Assembly: GCF_027853335.1 (NCBI RefSeq)
Contig: NZ_JAFEUS010000002.1
Span: 2,402,514 to 2,466,513 of the forward strand
Origin: Leucobacter sp. UCMA 4100
Lineage (GTDB): Bacteria; Actinomycetota; Actinomycetes; Actinomycetales; Microbacteriaceae
Length of the DNA: 64,000 bases
Direction of reading: 5' to 3'
The first letter of the stretch is position 1, and every line of letters starts with the position of its first letter. Positions 16,753-25,803 of the stretch are shown piece by piece. The notes under the pieces were generated by a model. It saw only the letters and a list, made by a program, of their open reading frames with translations. It did not search any database and had not been told where the DNA came from. The position numbers and the translations under genes were made by a program.

Positions 16753-18500
16753 TCGAAGATATCGATCGACCGAGACGCGAGCTGCAGAGCCGGTGAGCTG
16801 TACATGCCGATCGTTCGCAGCTCGAGTAGCTCTTCGCGGCTCGCCTCGATACCGAGCAGGGTGAGCTCGACGAGCTTGTCGGTCTCGGTTTGACCCGTCA
16901 ATGCGCCCGGCTCGCGCGATCCGCCGTCGAGCGAGGTCGCGAGTAGGAGCGGCGCGATTGCCGCTGCCGAGGCAACCTTTGCCTGTTTGATGACCGACTC
17001 GCTGAGGTCTCCGTTGCCGTTGCTGTCACCGCCGACGTTGGCCTCGGTCACCGCCTGATCGATCGCGTGCTCGGCCGCAATGAGCAACTCTTCGTGCAGC
17101 GTATGCAGCTCTTCGAGGTGCCCGTCAGAAGCCGGGTCGGCCGGTTTCAGTGCACGCACGAGTGGCGGCAGCGTGAAACCATGCACCAGGAGCGAGAGCG
17201 TCGCAGCGCCGAAGGCGATGAGAATGATGTGGGCCCTAAACGGCACGTTTTCTGGAATGGTCTGCGCCGCAGCGAGCGTCACGACGCCACGCATCCCGCT
17301 CCATCCGAGCAAAACACTACCGCGCCAGTCTAGGCCCTCCTCGCGCGCATAGTTCACATCGGCTTCGACCCTGCGGCTCGCACGGGCGAGCCAAGAGGCA
17401 TACTGCATTTCTTTCGTGCTGGGCTCGGCCTCGTCGCCGTTCTCGTATCGATCTTTATGTGAGCGTTTGGCTCGCATAATGCGCTCTTGCATCGCCTCGT
17501 AGCGCTCGGTGCTTTTGCGCACCTGCCACACGACGGGAAACATTGCGATCATGCGAATGACGACGAGCACGACGAAGACCAAGAGTGCGAGCAAGGCGAC
17601 GTGATGAATGGGGAAGCTCTCGTCTTGCACCTCGTCGATGAGGGCGTGGGTCTCGAGCCCCATGATGAGAAAGACGCCGTTTTCGAGCACGAACTTCACG
17701 GTGCGCCAGTTCATGCGTTCGTTAATGCGCGAGGTTGCCGAGAAGTGTTGCGGGGCATGGTGCCCGGTGTAGAGACCAGCGATAACCACCGCGAGAACGC
17801 CAGACGCCCCGAGCTCTTCAGCCGGAATAAAAGCGATGAACGGCACAATAAACGAGATCATCGTGTCGTGAACCGGGTTCGAGAGGTGCGAGCGGATCCA
17901 CACCGTGGCCGCGCCAACGACAAAGCCGACGGCGGTCGCGACGGCAACCGCATAGACAAAGCTGCCCACCGCGTCCCAGAAGAAGAATGAGCCGGCCATA
18001 GCGGCGATCGCGGTGCGCAAGAGCACGAGCGACGTCGCGTCGTTCAAGAGACTCTCACCCTCGAGAATGGTAACGAGGCGGGCTGGCATGCCGACACGCT
18101 TACCAACCGAGGTTGCCGCAACCGCGTCTGGCGGGGCGACGACTGCGCCGAGCGCGATAGCGGCGGGCAGCGGAATCGCGGGAACGATCCAGTGCAAGAG
18201 GAAACCGATGATGAGCGCCGTCACCACGACGAGCACGAATGACAACCAGAAAATAGGTTTTCGGTTGCGGCGCAGGTCGATCACCGGAAGGTTGACCGCG
18301 GCGCCGTAAAGCAGGGGCGGGAGAACGCCAATGAGAATGATCTCTGGATTGAGAATCGTCGGTGGTACGCCGGGAATGTAGCCGATGCCAATGCCGATGA
18401 GGAGCAGCAGAAGCGGGGCTACGATACCGATTCGGCTCGCGAGCATTGAGGTCGCGGTCAGCAGCACGAGGCCCCCGACGACGATGAGCAGTATCTCCAT
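16722..18500 (-). CDS. Na+/H+ antiporter, CPA1 family
   Basis: 592 aa with about 12-13 membrane helices over the first ~420 residues and a hydrophilic C-terminal regulatory tail. The family ion-binding motif is intact: ILEGESLLNDATSLVL (the ND pair), preceded by GAVVAPPDAVAATSV and followed later by GWSGMRGVVTLAAA. These transporters export Na+ (or K+) in exchange for H+ for pH and salt homeostasis. TAAACT lies 6 nt before ATG 18500, so it is probably leaderless, divergent from the DUF3516 helicase. Confidence 0.93.
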   Translation of the reverse strand: MEILLIVVGGLVLLTATSMLASRIGIVAPLLLLLIGIGIGYIPGVPPTILNPEIILIGVLPPLLYGAAVNLPVIDLRRNRKPIFWLSFVLVVVTALIIGFLLHWIVPAIPLPAAIALGAVVAPPDAVAATSVGKRVGMPARLVTILEGESLLNDATSLVLLRTAIAAMAGSFFFWDAVGSFVYAVAVATAVGFVVGAATVWIRSHLSNPVHDTMISFIVPFIAFIPAEELGASGVLAVVIAGLYTGHHAPQHFSATSRINERMNWRTVKFVLENGVFLIMGLETHALIDEVQDESFPIHHVALLALLVFVVLVVIRMIAMFPVVWQVRKSTERYEAMQERIMRAKRSHKDRYENGDEAEPSTKEMQYASWLARASRRVEADVNYAREEGLDWRGSVLLGWSGMRGVVTLAAAQTIPENVPFRAHIILIAFGAATLSLLVHGFTLPPLVRALKPADPASDGHLEELHTLHEELLIAAEHAIDQAVTEANVGGDSNGNGDLSESVIKQAKVASAAAIAPLLLATSLDGGSREPGALTGQTETDKLVELTLLGIEASREELLELRTIGMYSSPALQLASRSIDIFELRYAPPKKG

Positions 18501-18506
18501 GACAGT

Positions 18507-18512
18507 AGTTTA
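18507..18512 (-). promoter_or_regulatory. -10 element TAAACT for the antiporter
   Basis: TAAACT on the minus strand, 6 nt, then ATG 18500; no Shine-Dalgarno sequence. Leaderless pattern. Confidence 0.4.
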
Positions 18513-18559
18513 CGGGGCGCTCACGCCTTGTACCCGGATGAATATGCCAGAGTTAAGAG

Positions 18560-21112
18560 GTGAAACCTTTCAACTGGGACGACCCGCAGCTCGCAGACGA
18601 CGTTATTGGAGTGTTCTCGGAGTGGGTTCGTGAGACTCGCGGAATCGATCTGTACCCGGCGCAAGAAGAGGCCGCACTTGAGCTTGCGGTGGGCAACAAC
18701 GTGATTCTCGCGACGCCCACGGGAACCGGCAAATCGCTCGTCGCCCTCGCGGCCCACGTGATCGCCCTCGCCGAGGGCAGGCGTACCGTGTACACGGCTC
18801 CCATTAAGGCGCTCGTGAGTGAGAAGTTCTTCGAGCTTGTTGCGACATTCGGCCCCGACAAGGTGGGCATGATCACCGGTGACGGGGCGATCAACGCCGA
18901 CGCTCCCATCATCTGCTGCACCGCTGAGATTCTTGCGAATATCGCCCTGCGCGACGCCGATGCTTGGGGTATCACCCAGGTGGTGATGGACGAGTTTCAC
19001 TTTTACGCAGAGCCTGACCGCGGCTGGGCCTGGCAGGTGCCGCTGCTCATCATGCCGAACGCCCAATTCTTGCTCATGTCGGCGACGCTCGGCGACATGA
19101 CCGACCTTCAAGAAGACCTCAGCGAGCGTACGGGGCGGGAGACGGCGCACGTTACGAGCGCCGTGCGTCCCGTGCCGCTCAGCTTTCGCTACGAGACGAG
19201 CAGCATTCACGAGTCGGTCGAGAAGGTGCTCGGCGATCGTGAGACGCCCGTGTACATCGTGCACTTCGCGCAGGCTCAAGCCGTCGAGACGGCTCAGGCG
19301 CTCGCGAGCATGAAGCTCGTCACCCGAGAAGAACGCGACGAGATTGCCGAGCACTTGGGCGCGTTCCGCTTTTCTGCGGGCTTCGGCCAGACGCTCTCGC
19401 GACTCATCAGGGGCGGTATTGGCGTGCACCACGCCGGCATGCTGCCCAAGTACCGAAGGCTCGTCGAGACGCTCGCGCAGAAAGGCTTGCTCAGGGTCAT
19501 TTGTGGCACCGACACTCTCGGGGTTGGCATCAACGTTCCGATTCGCTCGGTCATGTTTACCGCGCTTACGAAGTTCGATGGGGTGAAGATGCGGCTGCTC
19601 TCGGCCCGCGAGTTTCATCAGATCGCGGGCCGCGCGGGTCGGGCGGGCTTCGACACCGAGGGCGACGTGATCATTCTCGCGCCAGAGCACGAGGTCGAGA
19701 ACGCGAAGGCCGTTGCCAAGGCCGAGGCGAAAGCGGCGAAGGGCGGCAAGGCCGCGAAGAAGCCCGCGAAGAAGTCGGCACCGCAGGGCTTCGTGACGTG
19801 GAACGAAGCGAGTATGGAACGCCTCGTTGCCAAAGAACCCGAAGCGCTCGTGAGTCGCATGCGGGTGAGCCACTCCATGGTGCTCGCCATCATTGGGCGT
19901 GAAGAGCAGCGCGAGGGCGAGGCGCTCGAGACGATGCAGACCCTCATTTTTGGCAGCCACGAGCCGAAGGCTAAGCAGTTCGCTCACGCGAGAACCGCGC
20001 TGCAGATCTTGCGCACGCTGAGACAGGGCGGCGTGGTGACGCTCGAGCAGGGCCCCGGCGGGCAGAAGCTCCTGCGACTCACGGTCGAACTACAAGACGG
20101 CTTCGCCTTGAACCAGCCACTCTCGCCGTTCGCGCTCGCCGCGATCGAACTGCTCGACGAGGCCGCCCCAGATTATGCGCTCGATGTCATCTCGATGATT
20201 GAGGCGACGCTCGAGGATCCGCGGCAAATCTTGCGTGAGCAAGAGCACCGCGCTCGCGGCGAAGCGGTCGCCGAGATGAAAGCCGAGGGCATCGAGTACG
20301 ACGAGCGCATGGAGAAGCTCGAAGAGATTACCTACCCGAAGCCACTCGAAGAGCTGCTGACCGCGGCGTTTGAGGAGTATGCCGCCGAGGTGCCGTGGGC
20401 GAGGGACTATGAGCTCCGGCCAAAATCGGTCGTGCGAGACATGATTGAACGGGCCTTCGGGTTTCGCGATATGGTCTCGGCCTACGGGCTCGGGCGGGCC
20501 GAGGGCGGGGTGCTCCGGTACCTCAGCGACGCGTTTCGCGCGCTCAGCCAGACCGTGCCCGATGAGAAGAAAACCGAAGAGCTCGACGACCTCATCGACT
20601 GGCTCGGCGAGCTCGTGCGGCAGGTCGACTCGAGCCTCATCGACGAGTGGGAGCGGCTGCAAAACCCCGAGGCAGTGCTCGAAGCCGCCGACTCGGTGGG
20701 CGACGTCGAATCGCTTGCGCCGCCAGTGCGAAGCATCGTGCACAACACGAGGGCATTTACCATGATGGTGCGCAACGCCCTCTTCATGCGGGTGCAGCAC
20801 GCGGCCTTCGACCGGGTTCGCGAACTCGGCCAGCTCGACGGCCCGCACGGATTCTCAGAGCAGCAGTGGGACGAAGCACTCGAGCGTTACTATAACGACT
20901 ACGAATCGATTTCGGTCGACGGTGAAGCGCGCTCGCCAAAGTACTGCGTGATCGACACCTCGCGGGCCGCAGAGGGCACCTGGCAGTTTCGGCAGGTGCT
21001 CAGCGACCCAGAACAAAATCACGACTGGGCGATCATGGGCGAGGTCGACCTGCGTGAGTCAGAAGAGCAGGGCGAGGCCGTGATTCGCGTGCAGCGTGTT
21101 GGCGAAATTTGA
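18560..21112 (+). CDS. DUF3516 DEAD/DEAH-box helicase
   Basis: 850 aa from GTG 18560. SF2 motifs: Walker A ATPTGTGKSLVALA at ~residue 55, DEFHFYAEPDRGW (motif II), SATLGD (III), and QIAGRAGRAGFDTEGD (VI). A Lys/Ala-rich linker (KAEAKAAKGGKAAKKPAKK) at ~390-410 separates the helicase core from the C-terminal DUF3516 domain. The family is found in actinomycetes and resembles Ski2/Mtr4-type RNA helicases; its substrate here is unknown. deoC starts 17 nt after the stop and has its own -10. Confidence 0.93.
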   Translation: MKPFNWDDPQLADDVIGVFSEWVRETRGIDLYPAQEEAALELAVGNNVILATPTGTGKSLVALAAHVIALAEGRRTVYTAPIKALVSEKFFELVATFGPDKVGMITGDGAINADAPIICCTAEILANIALRDADAWGITQVVMDEFHFYAEPDRGWAWQVPLLIMPNAQFLLMSATLGDMTDLQEDLSERTGRETAHVTSAVRPVPLSFRYETSSIHESVEKVLGDRETPVYIVHFAQAQAVETAQALASMKLVTREERDEIAEHLGAFRFSAGFGQTLSRLIRGGIGVHHAGMLPKYRRLVETLAQKGLLRVICGTDTLGVGINVPIRSVMFTALTKFDGVKMRLLSAREFHQIAGRAGRAGFDTEGDVIILAPEHEVENAKAVAKAEAKAAKGGKAAKKPAKKSAPQGFVTWNEASMERLVAKEPEALVSRMRVSHSMVLAIIGREEQREGEALETMQTLIFGSHEPKAKQFAHARTALQILRTLRQGGVVTLEQGPGGQKLLRLTVELQDGFALNQPLSPFALAAIELLDEAAPDYALDVISMIEATLEDPRQILREQEHRARGEAVAEMKAEGIEYDERMEKLEEITYPKPLEELLTAAFEEYAAEVPWARDYELRPKSVVRDMIERAFGFRDMVSAYGLGRAEGGVLRYLSDAFRALSQTVPDEKKTEELDDLIDWLGELVRQVDSSLIDEWERLQNPEAVLEAADSVGDVESLAPPVRSIVHNTRAFTMMVRNALFMRVQHAAFDRVRELGQLDGPHGFSEQQWDEALERYYNDYESISVDGEARSPKYCVIDTSRAAEGTWQFRQVLSDPEQNHDWAIMGEVDLRESEEQGEAVIRVQRVGEI

Positions 21113-21115
21113 CAG

Positions 21116-21121
21116 TATCCT
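21116..21121 (+). promoter_or_regulatory. -10 element TATCCT for deoC
   Basis: TATCCT, 7 nt, then ATG 21129 with no Shine-Dalgarno sequence; it starts right after the helicase stop. TTGACA at 21109-21114 is too close to serve as its -35. Confidence 0.4.
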
Positions 21122-21128
21122 TAGAGCC

Positions 21129-21842
21129 ATGACGAACGCCGAAGCTACCCCCAAGCAACCGCTCGACGCCGAACGCTTTGCTGAGATTGCCGACCATACG
21201 CTGCTCGCTGGCGGGACCACGATGCCCGAGCTCGACCGTTTTCTGGCCGAGGCGAGGGAACTCGGCGTGAAGCGCGTTTGCGTGAGCCCCTCGCTCCTGC
21301 CCGTCGATAAACACGGCCTCGAGATCGTGACGGTGATCGGCTTTCCTTCGGGAGCCCACCACGCCGAGATCAAAGCTGCCGAGACGACGCGTGCCGTGCG
21401 CGACGGCGCCGACGAGATCGACATGGTCGTGAACCAGGGCCTCGTGCACGTGCGCGACTACGCAGCCGTTGAGGCCGAGGTGCGCATGGTTCGAGAAGCC
21501 TGCGGTGGCAAGGTGCTCAAGGTGATTCTCGAGACGGCAGAACTTGCCGACGACGAGATCGTTGGCGCATCGCTCGCGGCAGCGCGCGGTGGGGCAGACT
21601 TCGTGAAAACCTCAACCGGCTTCAGCAAGGCTGGCGGCGCGAGCGTGCACGCCGTTTCGCTCATGAGCGGTGCAGTCGGCGACACGGTCGGGGTGAAGGC
21701 CTCGGGCGGGGTGCGCACGGCGAGCGAGGTTGAGGCGCTGTGGCAGGCGGGAGCGACCCGCTTTGGCGTTTCGGGAACCGCGTCGATTATCGCCGAGCTG
21801 CGAGGCGAAAGCCCCGCCGAATCGAGTGGCGGGAGCTACTGA
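21129..21842 (+). CDS. deoC: Deoxyribose-phosphate aldolase
   Basis: 237 aa TIM barrel. It cleaves 2-deoxyribose-5-phosphate to glyceraldehyde-3-phosphate and acetaldehyde in nucleoside catabolism. Signatures: IADHTLL at the N-terminus, GADEIDMVVNQG, VLKVILETAEL and the Schiff-base lysine in FVKTSTGFS. A longer frame begins at 21096, but ATG 21129 fits family length. The stop overlaps the next start by 1 nt (TGATG), so the Ppx/GppA protein is translationally coupled. Confidence 0.96.
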   Translation: MTNAEATPKQPLDAERFAEIADHTLLAGGTTMPELDRFLAEARELGVKRVCVSPSLLPVDKHGLEIVTVIGFPSGAHHAEIKAAETTRAVRDGADEIDMVVNQGLVHVRDYAAVEAEVRMVREACGGKVLKVILETAELADDEIVGASLAAARGGADFVKTSTGFSKAGGASVHAVSLMSGAVGDTVGVKASGGVRTASEVEALWQAGATRFGVSGTASIIAELRGESPAESSGGSY

Positions 21843-22810
21843 TGCGCCTCGGCATCATTGACGTCGGATCAAACACCGTACACCTGCTCGTCGTCGACGC
21901 GAGACCAGGCTCGAGCCCGGTTCCGTATCACTCGCAGCGCTCGGTGTTGCGGCTCATGCGTTACCTCGCGCCCGACGAGTCGATCACCGAAGAGGGCGTC
22001 GCGCTCATTCTCACGTCGCTGCGCGAGGCCGTCGCGCAGGTCGAACAGATTCAGGTCGACGATCTCATCGTGACCGTCACGAGCGCCATTCGCGAGGCCG
22101 CGAACGGCGAAGAAGTACTCGCCCGTGTCGAACGCGAGACGGGACTTCGGCCCCAGGTACTCTCGGGCGAAGACGAGGCTCGCATCACGATGCTCGCGGT
22201 GCGCCGCTGGCTCGGCTGGTCTGCAGGCGAGATTCTGCTCTTTGACATTGGCGGCGGATCGTTCGAAATCGCCCAGGGTGCTGACGAGTACCCCGACGTG
22301 CAGGTCTCACTGCCGCTCGGCGCAGGGCGCAGCACCATTAATTACCTCATCGAAGACCCGCCGCCGCAGGAAGCGATTCTCGATCTTCGGGAGCACGCGA
22401 CCCAGGTATTCACCGAGGTGCGCGACACCACCTTTGCCGAGCGTCCGAAACCGAAGCGGGTGGTCGGTACCTCGAAGACGATTCGCTCGCTTGCCAGGCT
22501 CATTGGCGGCCCGCCAGACCCAGACACGGGCGATCTCGCGCCGCTGCACTACGCGGGCCTCAGGGAGTGGGAGCCGGTCATGGCTCGCATGCCCTCTGAC
22601 GTGCGCAAGTTTTTACCCGGCATCACGCCTGAGCGTGCCTACCAGATCATGGCTGGCGCGGTCGTGCTGCGCTCGGCCATGAAGGTGTTCAAGGTGCCCA
22701 CGCTCACGATTTCGCCCTGGGCGCTGCGCGAGGGCATCGTGCTGCGGTACATCGACTCGCTCGATTCGACCGGGGCAGAGCCGCCGTTGCAAAGCTCGAT
22801 GCAGCCCTGA
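21842..22810 (+). CDS. Ppx/GppA-family phosphatase
   Basis: 322 aa with the sugar-kinase/Hsp70-like fold. The P-loop-like segment IDVGSNTVHLLVVD is at residues 6-19 and the second phosphate motif LLFDIGGGSFEIAQG near 132. It should hydrolyse polyphosphate and/or pppGpp; actinomycetes often carry two short versions of about 310-330 aa, and this one fits. The start overlaps the deoC stop by 1 nt. Confidence 0.92.
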   Translation: MRLGIIDVGSNTVHLLVVDARPGSSPVPYHSQRSVLRLMRYLAPDESITEEGVALILTSLREAVAQVEQIQVDDLIVTVTSAIREAANGEEVLARVERETGLRPQVLSGEDEARITMLAVRRWLGWSAGEILLFDIGGGSFEIAQGADEYPDVQVSLPLGAGRSTINYLIEDPPPQEAILDLREHATQVFTEVRDTTFAERPKPKRVVGTSKTIRSLARLIGGPPDPDTGDLAPLHYAGLREWEPVMARMPSDVRKFLPGITPERAYQIMAGAVVLRSAMKVFKVPTLTISPWALREGIVLRYIDSLDSTGAEPPLQSSMQP

Positions 22811-22925
22811 TCAAGCCGCGAATCGCCGAGGGCCGAACGCGTTTTGCGTTCGCTGGGGCGTTGCGCTAATATTATTTCTTGGTGCTCCTCGGAGCAGTAA
22901 AGATTTCGCCTCGCGAGATCGCCAT

Positions 22926-22997
22926 TGGGATATGGTGTAATTGGCAACACAACGGTTTCTGGTACCGTCATTCTAGGTTCGAGTCCTGGTATCCCAG
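22926..22997 (+). tRNA. tRNA-Gln (anticodon CUG)
   Basis: 72 nt. Acceptor arms TGGGATA and TATCCCA pair perfectly, the discriminator base is G, the anticodon stem ACGGT/ACCGT encloses TTCTGGT with anticodon CTG, and the T arm CTAGG-TTCGAGT-CCTGG is intact. CCA is not encoded. A TAATAT -10-like hexamer lies about 55 nt upstream. Confidence 0.95.
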
Positions 22998-23003
22998 CGA
23001 TTG

Positions 23004-23040
23004 ATGCCCTTGATTTTCTGAGAAAATCGAGGGCATTTTT
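23004..23040 (+). terminator. Intrinsic terminator after tRNA-Gln
   Basis: A 14-bp stem with one G-U pair (23004-23017 with 23023-23036), loop CTGAG, followed by TTTTT. Confidence 0.85.
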
Positions 23041-23357
23041 GCTTCTATCGGGCAGCCTGAGCGCCGCGATCAAGGCTCGGGGGTAGCGGCTGGTTGCGAT
23101 CCGCCGCCTAAGCCGCCGAGGCCGAGAAGCAAGAGTAGCTGGGGCAAACCCCTTACATCTAAGAATGACTGATCAGGCTCATGGGGGTCGATCGATCGCT
23201 GCAAAGACAAAGGTCAACGCGGTAGCAGTGCCGGCGATCAGCTCAAGATCATTTCGTTCTTGAACTGTCTGGGCTATAGCCTGTCGATCCCCAAAAGACT
23301 GACATGCTCATTGCTTGAGAGCTGCTCAAAATGTCCTGAGGCAACCGCAGGGGTTAT
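23041..23357. other. Gene-free stretch between tRNA-Gln and the PaaX gene, with an open-frame remnant
   Basis: No startable gene is seen on either strand. The minus strand is open from directly after the PaaX TAG (23358-23360) to a TGA at 23179-23181, 59 codons in the same frame as PaaX. It has protein-like composition (GDRQAIAQTVQERNDLELIAG) but no suitable start. It may be a decayed gene end or a former C-terminal extension. The rest (23041-23178) shows nothing recognisable. Confidence 0.4.
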
Positions 23358-24158
23358 CTACGACGCAGCGAGGTGCGCCCAGTCTCGATATAAGGGGTTC
23401 TGAATTTGGGCCGATATGGAACGCCACTGTTCGGCCCACATCGATCGTGATTGGCTTGGTGGCCACGGTGATGTGCGTAGCTCGAGCGGGAGCAGTGGAT
23501 CGTCCCGAATGGCCTCTTCGAGAGCGTCTGCAAGCAGGAGTAAGCGAACAAGTGGCGGGGTGTCTGCATCTGAAGCAGCTTGCCGAGTTGCGTTATCGAG
23601 TGTCGAGTAAGCCTCGAGAGTCGGCTGGCTTGGCCATAGTGTTTCGGCAATTTCGAGGGGAGCGCTGATCCCTTTGACATTGAGGTCCTGAGTCGTCGCT
23701 GTCGAAAGGTAGGGCCTCGTGCCCTCCGGTAACTCATTCTCGAGGTCGTGAGGGCTTGCGTAGAGGCCTGCTGAAATAGCGACAGCCCCAAGCCCGAGCA
23801 GCTCGCGTCGCAGCATGTCGCGGGTTGAGCGTTCGCGCTCTGGAACGCTCACGGCGATGAGCCGCCAGTGCTCGTCCCATGGTGCATCGCCTTTGTCTTG
23901 GGCAGAAGCCAGGGTAAGGCTCAAGCGATCTCGTTCTAGTCTGCTCCTGCCGATGTTCGTAAGGGTGAGGGTTCCTGCCCGACCTCGGCCAACCTGCTCA
24001 ATATCGCCGTTAGCGATTAAGCGGCGCATCGCTAGTCGTACCGGTTGATCGCTCAGGCCGACAAGGTTTGCCGCCTCATAGATATCTGCTAGCGGCGCTG
24101 CGCCTGTAAAAGGAAGGAAGGCCTCAACGATGGTGCGTGGTGCGATCTGTCGTCTCAT
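23358..24158 (-). CDS. PaaX-family transcriptional regulator
   Basis: 266 aa. A GntR-like winged helix occupies residues ~1-80 (IVEAFLPFTGAAPLADIYEAANLVGLSDQPVRLAMRRLIANGDIEQVGRG), followed by the PaaX middle domain (DEHWRLIAVSVPERERSTRDMLRRELLGLGAVAISAGLYASP), and a C-terminal PaaX domain. PaaX is the phenylacetyl-CoA-responsive repressor of phenylacetate genes, but no paa genes are here; the local target is probably the divergent hydrolase. Its start overlaps the GNAT stop by 4 nt, so it is the second gene of a two-gene operon controlled from the palindrome at 24758-24774. Confidence 0.88.
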   Translation of the reverse strand: MRRQIAPRTIVEAFLPFTGAAPLADIYEAANLVGLSDQPVRLAMRRLIANGDIEQVGRGRAGTLTLTNIGRSRLERDRLSLTLASAQDKGDAPWDEHWRLIAVSVPERERSTRDMLRRELLGLGAVAISAGLYASPHDLENELPEGTRPYLSTATTQDLNVKGISAPLEIAETLWPSQPTLEAYSTLDNATRQAASDADTPPLVRLLLLADALEEAIRDDPLLPLELRTSPWPPSQSRSMWAEQWRSISAQIQNPLYRDWAHLAAS

Positions 24159-24745
24159 GATCTAACGTTGAGTTCCATTCTGGTGTAGCCGTTGAACCCG
24201 TATAAGGATGCGAGCGGCCCTAGGGTTTCGTGGCCTGTTGGTTTGAACCCATGACGCTCATACAGAGCACGAGCTCGAGAATTTTTGTCGATGACCGAAA
24301 GCTTGACAGTTTTCGCACCTGTTTGTCGAGCTTTGTTCGCGGCCGCTTCGAGAAGAGAGGAGCCGATTCCTCGTCCACGAGCCGCTTGGTCAACACAGAT
24401 ACCGTCGAGCACGAGTGCATCAGGGTCTTCTCTGTGCGCGAGAAGCGACAGTACGAAGCTTGCGCGAAGCGCAGCAACGATTGAGAGTGACTGCCTGAGG
24501 CTGGCCCAGCCGAGATCGGCAACACCGGTTCGGCCTTGATGAAAGCCACAGATGCCCAAAACGTGACCTTTTTCACGAGCGACAAGCGTGCGAGTCGCGC
24601 GAAGTGCGGTTCGTAGCGTTTCAAGCCCGGTTGCTTCGTCAACAAATGCGGGTCGAAGCTTGCGCCCAAAAGCCTCCCAATACAGCGTGCTGACGCTGCC
24701 TCGCTCTGCCTCAGTGAAGCCGTCATGAATGTTTACACTTCCCAT
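24155..24745 (-). CDS. GNAT-family N-acetyltransferase
   Basis: 196 aa from ATG 24745 (MGSVNIHDGF). Motif A of the fold is clear: LDGICVDQAARGRGIGSSLLEAAANKARQTGAKTVKLSVI with the Q/R-x-x-G-x-G acetyl-CoA loop, then ARALYERHGFKPTG. The substrate is unknown. The frame is open to 24886, but TATATT lies 7 nt before 24745, suggesting a leaderless start. It is co-transcribed with the PaaX regulator and divergent from the hydrolase; base use is less GC-rich than in the neighbours. Confidence 0.87.
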   Translation of the reverse strand: MGSVNIHDGFTEAERGSVSTLYWEAFGRKLRPAFVDEATGLETLRTALRATRTLVAREKGHVLGICGFHQGRTGVADLGWASLRQSLSIVAALRASFVLSLLAHREDPDALVLDGICVDQAARGRGIGSSLLEAAANKARQTGAKTVKLSVIDKNSRARALYERHGFKPTGHETLGPLASLYGFNGYTRMELNVRS

Positions 24746-24757
24746 ACCAATAAATAT

Positions 24758-24774
24758 ATCGTATAGAATACGAT
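24758..24774. promoter_or_regulatory. Perfect 7-3-7 palindrome in the divergent GNAT/hydrolase promoter
   Basis: ATCGTAT-AGA-ATACGAT. It contains TAGAAT (24764-24769), a -10 placed 6 nt before the hydrolase GTG 24776, and abuts TATATT, the -10 of the GNAT-PaaX transcript. A repressor bound here would block both promoters; PaaX is the obvious candidate. Confidence 0.6.
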
Positions 24775-24775
24775 C

Positions 24776-25801
24776 GTGACGAAAAAGAAACTTAGTTATG
24801 TTCTGGTTCCTCTGCTCAGCCTTGTTGTGGTCGCGGCGATCCTCATGGCCGCTGCGCTGATCGGTAATAGTTTCCGCTTTACGCAAAGAGCAGTGACAAT
24901 CTCTGGGCCCGACGGCGCTCTCAACGGGGTGTTGACATTGCCGCGTGACGAGGCAGCCCGGGGATTAGTCGTTATGGTTCATGGTGATGGACCAGTAGAG
25001 GCGACCCAAGGCGGCCTCTACTCGCCATGGTTCGAGGGTGCGGCTGATGCAGGATTCGCCACGCTTTCTTGGAGCAAGCCCGGCATCGATGGTTCAGAGG
25101 GTGACTGGCTTTCTCAATCGATGAGCGATCGAGCGGAGGAAGTTTCAGCGGTGATCGACTGGGCCAAGGCGCACAATGATGTGCCGTCAGAAATGATTGT
25201 GCTCTGGGGAGCGAGCCAGGCAGGGTGGGTGCTGCCCAAAGTGGTCGCAGAACGAAACGATATTGACGGTGTGGTCGCTGTCGGCACCGCAATTAACTGG
25301 CTTCGCCAAGGGCGGTTTAACCTTTTAGCTGAGTTGGATCACGAGGGCGCGACCGCCGAAGAGCGAGAACGGGCCATTCGTGAGAGCGACCAAACTCTCG
25401 ATCTGCTCGAACGTCAAGCCACATACGATGAGTACCTCATAGTCGATGATGGTGCCGAGCCCATGGAAGAAGCCCGTTGGGGGTTCGTGCTTCAAAACTT
25501 CGAATCTGACGCAACTGACGACCTCGTTGATGCTGCTGATCGTTCGATACCGTGGCACCTCATGGTCGGCACGCAAGATCGTAACGTGGATGTCTCAGAG
25601 ACAGAACAGGTCTACCGGTCAATATTTGGTTCTTCGCTCACTGTGAGCCAGGCAAATGGTGCTCACTCCTTGGCCCGAACCGTTGTTGAAGACAATGGTT
25701 TCATCGGCCTCGTCACAGGCGTTTTCTGGCCTCGAGCACTGCTGGCGCCTGAAGTTATTGACGATTACGGATCGTTCTTATCCCGCCTTGCACAACACTA
25801 A
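24776..25801 (+). CDS. Membrane-anchored alpha/beta hydrolase
   Basis: 341 aa from GTG 24776. One N-terminal membrane helix (VLVPLLSLVVVAAILMAAALIG) probably anchors the enzyme with its catalytic domain outside. The hydrolase core shows the oxyanion region MVHGDGPVE, the nucleophile elbow GASQAG, an acid in VGTQDRNVD and the His in ANGAHSLAR. It resembles dipeptidyl-peptidase/acyl-esterase-like hydrolases; the substrate is unknown. No Shine-Dalgarno sequence precedes the start; the palindromic promoter does. Moderately lower GC than the surrounding genes. Confidence 0.85.
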   Translation: MTKKKLSYVLVPLLSLVVVAAILMAAALIGNSFRFTQRAVTISGPDGALNGVLTLPRDEAARGLVVMVHGDGPVEATQGGLYSPWFEGAADAGFATLSWSKPGIDGSEGDWLSQSMSDRAEEVSAVIDWAKAHNDVPSEMIVLWGASQAGWVLPKVVAERNDIDGVVAVGTAINWLRQGRFNLLAELDHEGATAEERERAIRESDQTLDLLERQATYDEYLIVDDGAEPMEEARWGFVLQNFESDATDDLVDAADRSIPWHLMVGTQDRNVDVSETEQVYRSIFGSSLTVSQANGAHSLARTVVEDNGFIGLVTGVFWPRALLAPEVIDDYGSFLSRLAQH

Positions 25802-25803
25802 CG

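Noticed and set aside
18521-19987. 488-codon minus-strand open frame opposite the DUF3516 helicase
   Set aside because: Antisense shadow: His/Arg/Leu-rich composition with no recognisable domain, no ribosome site.
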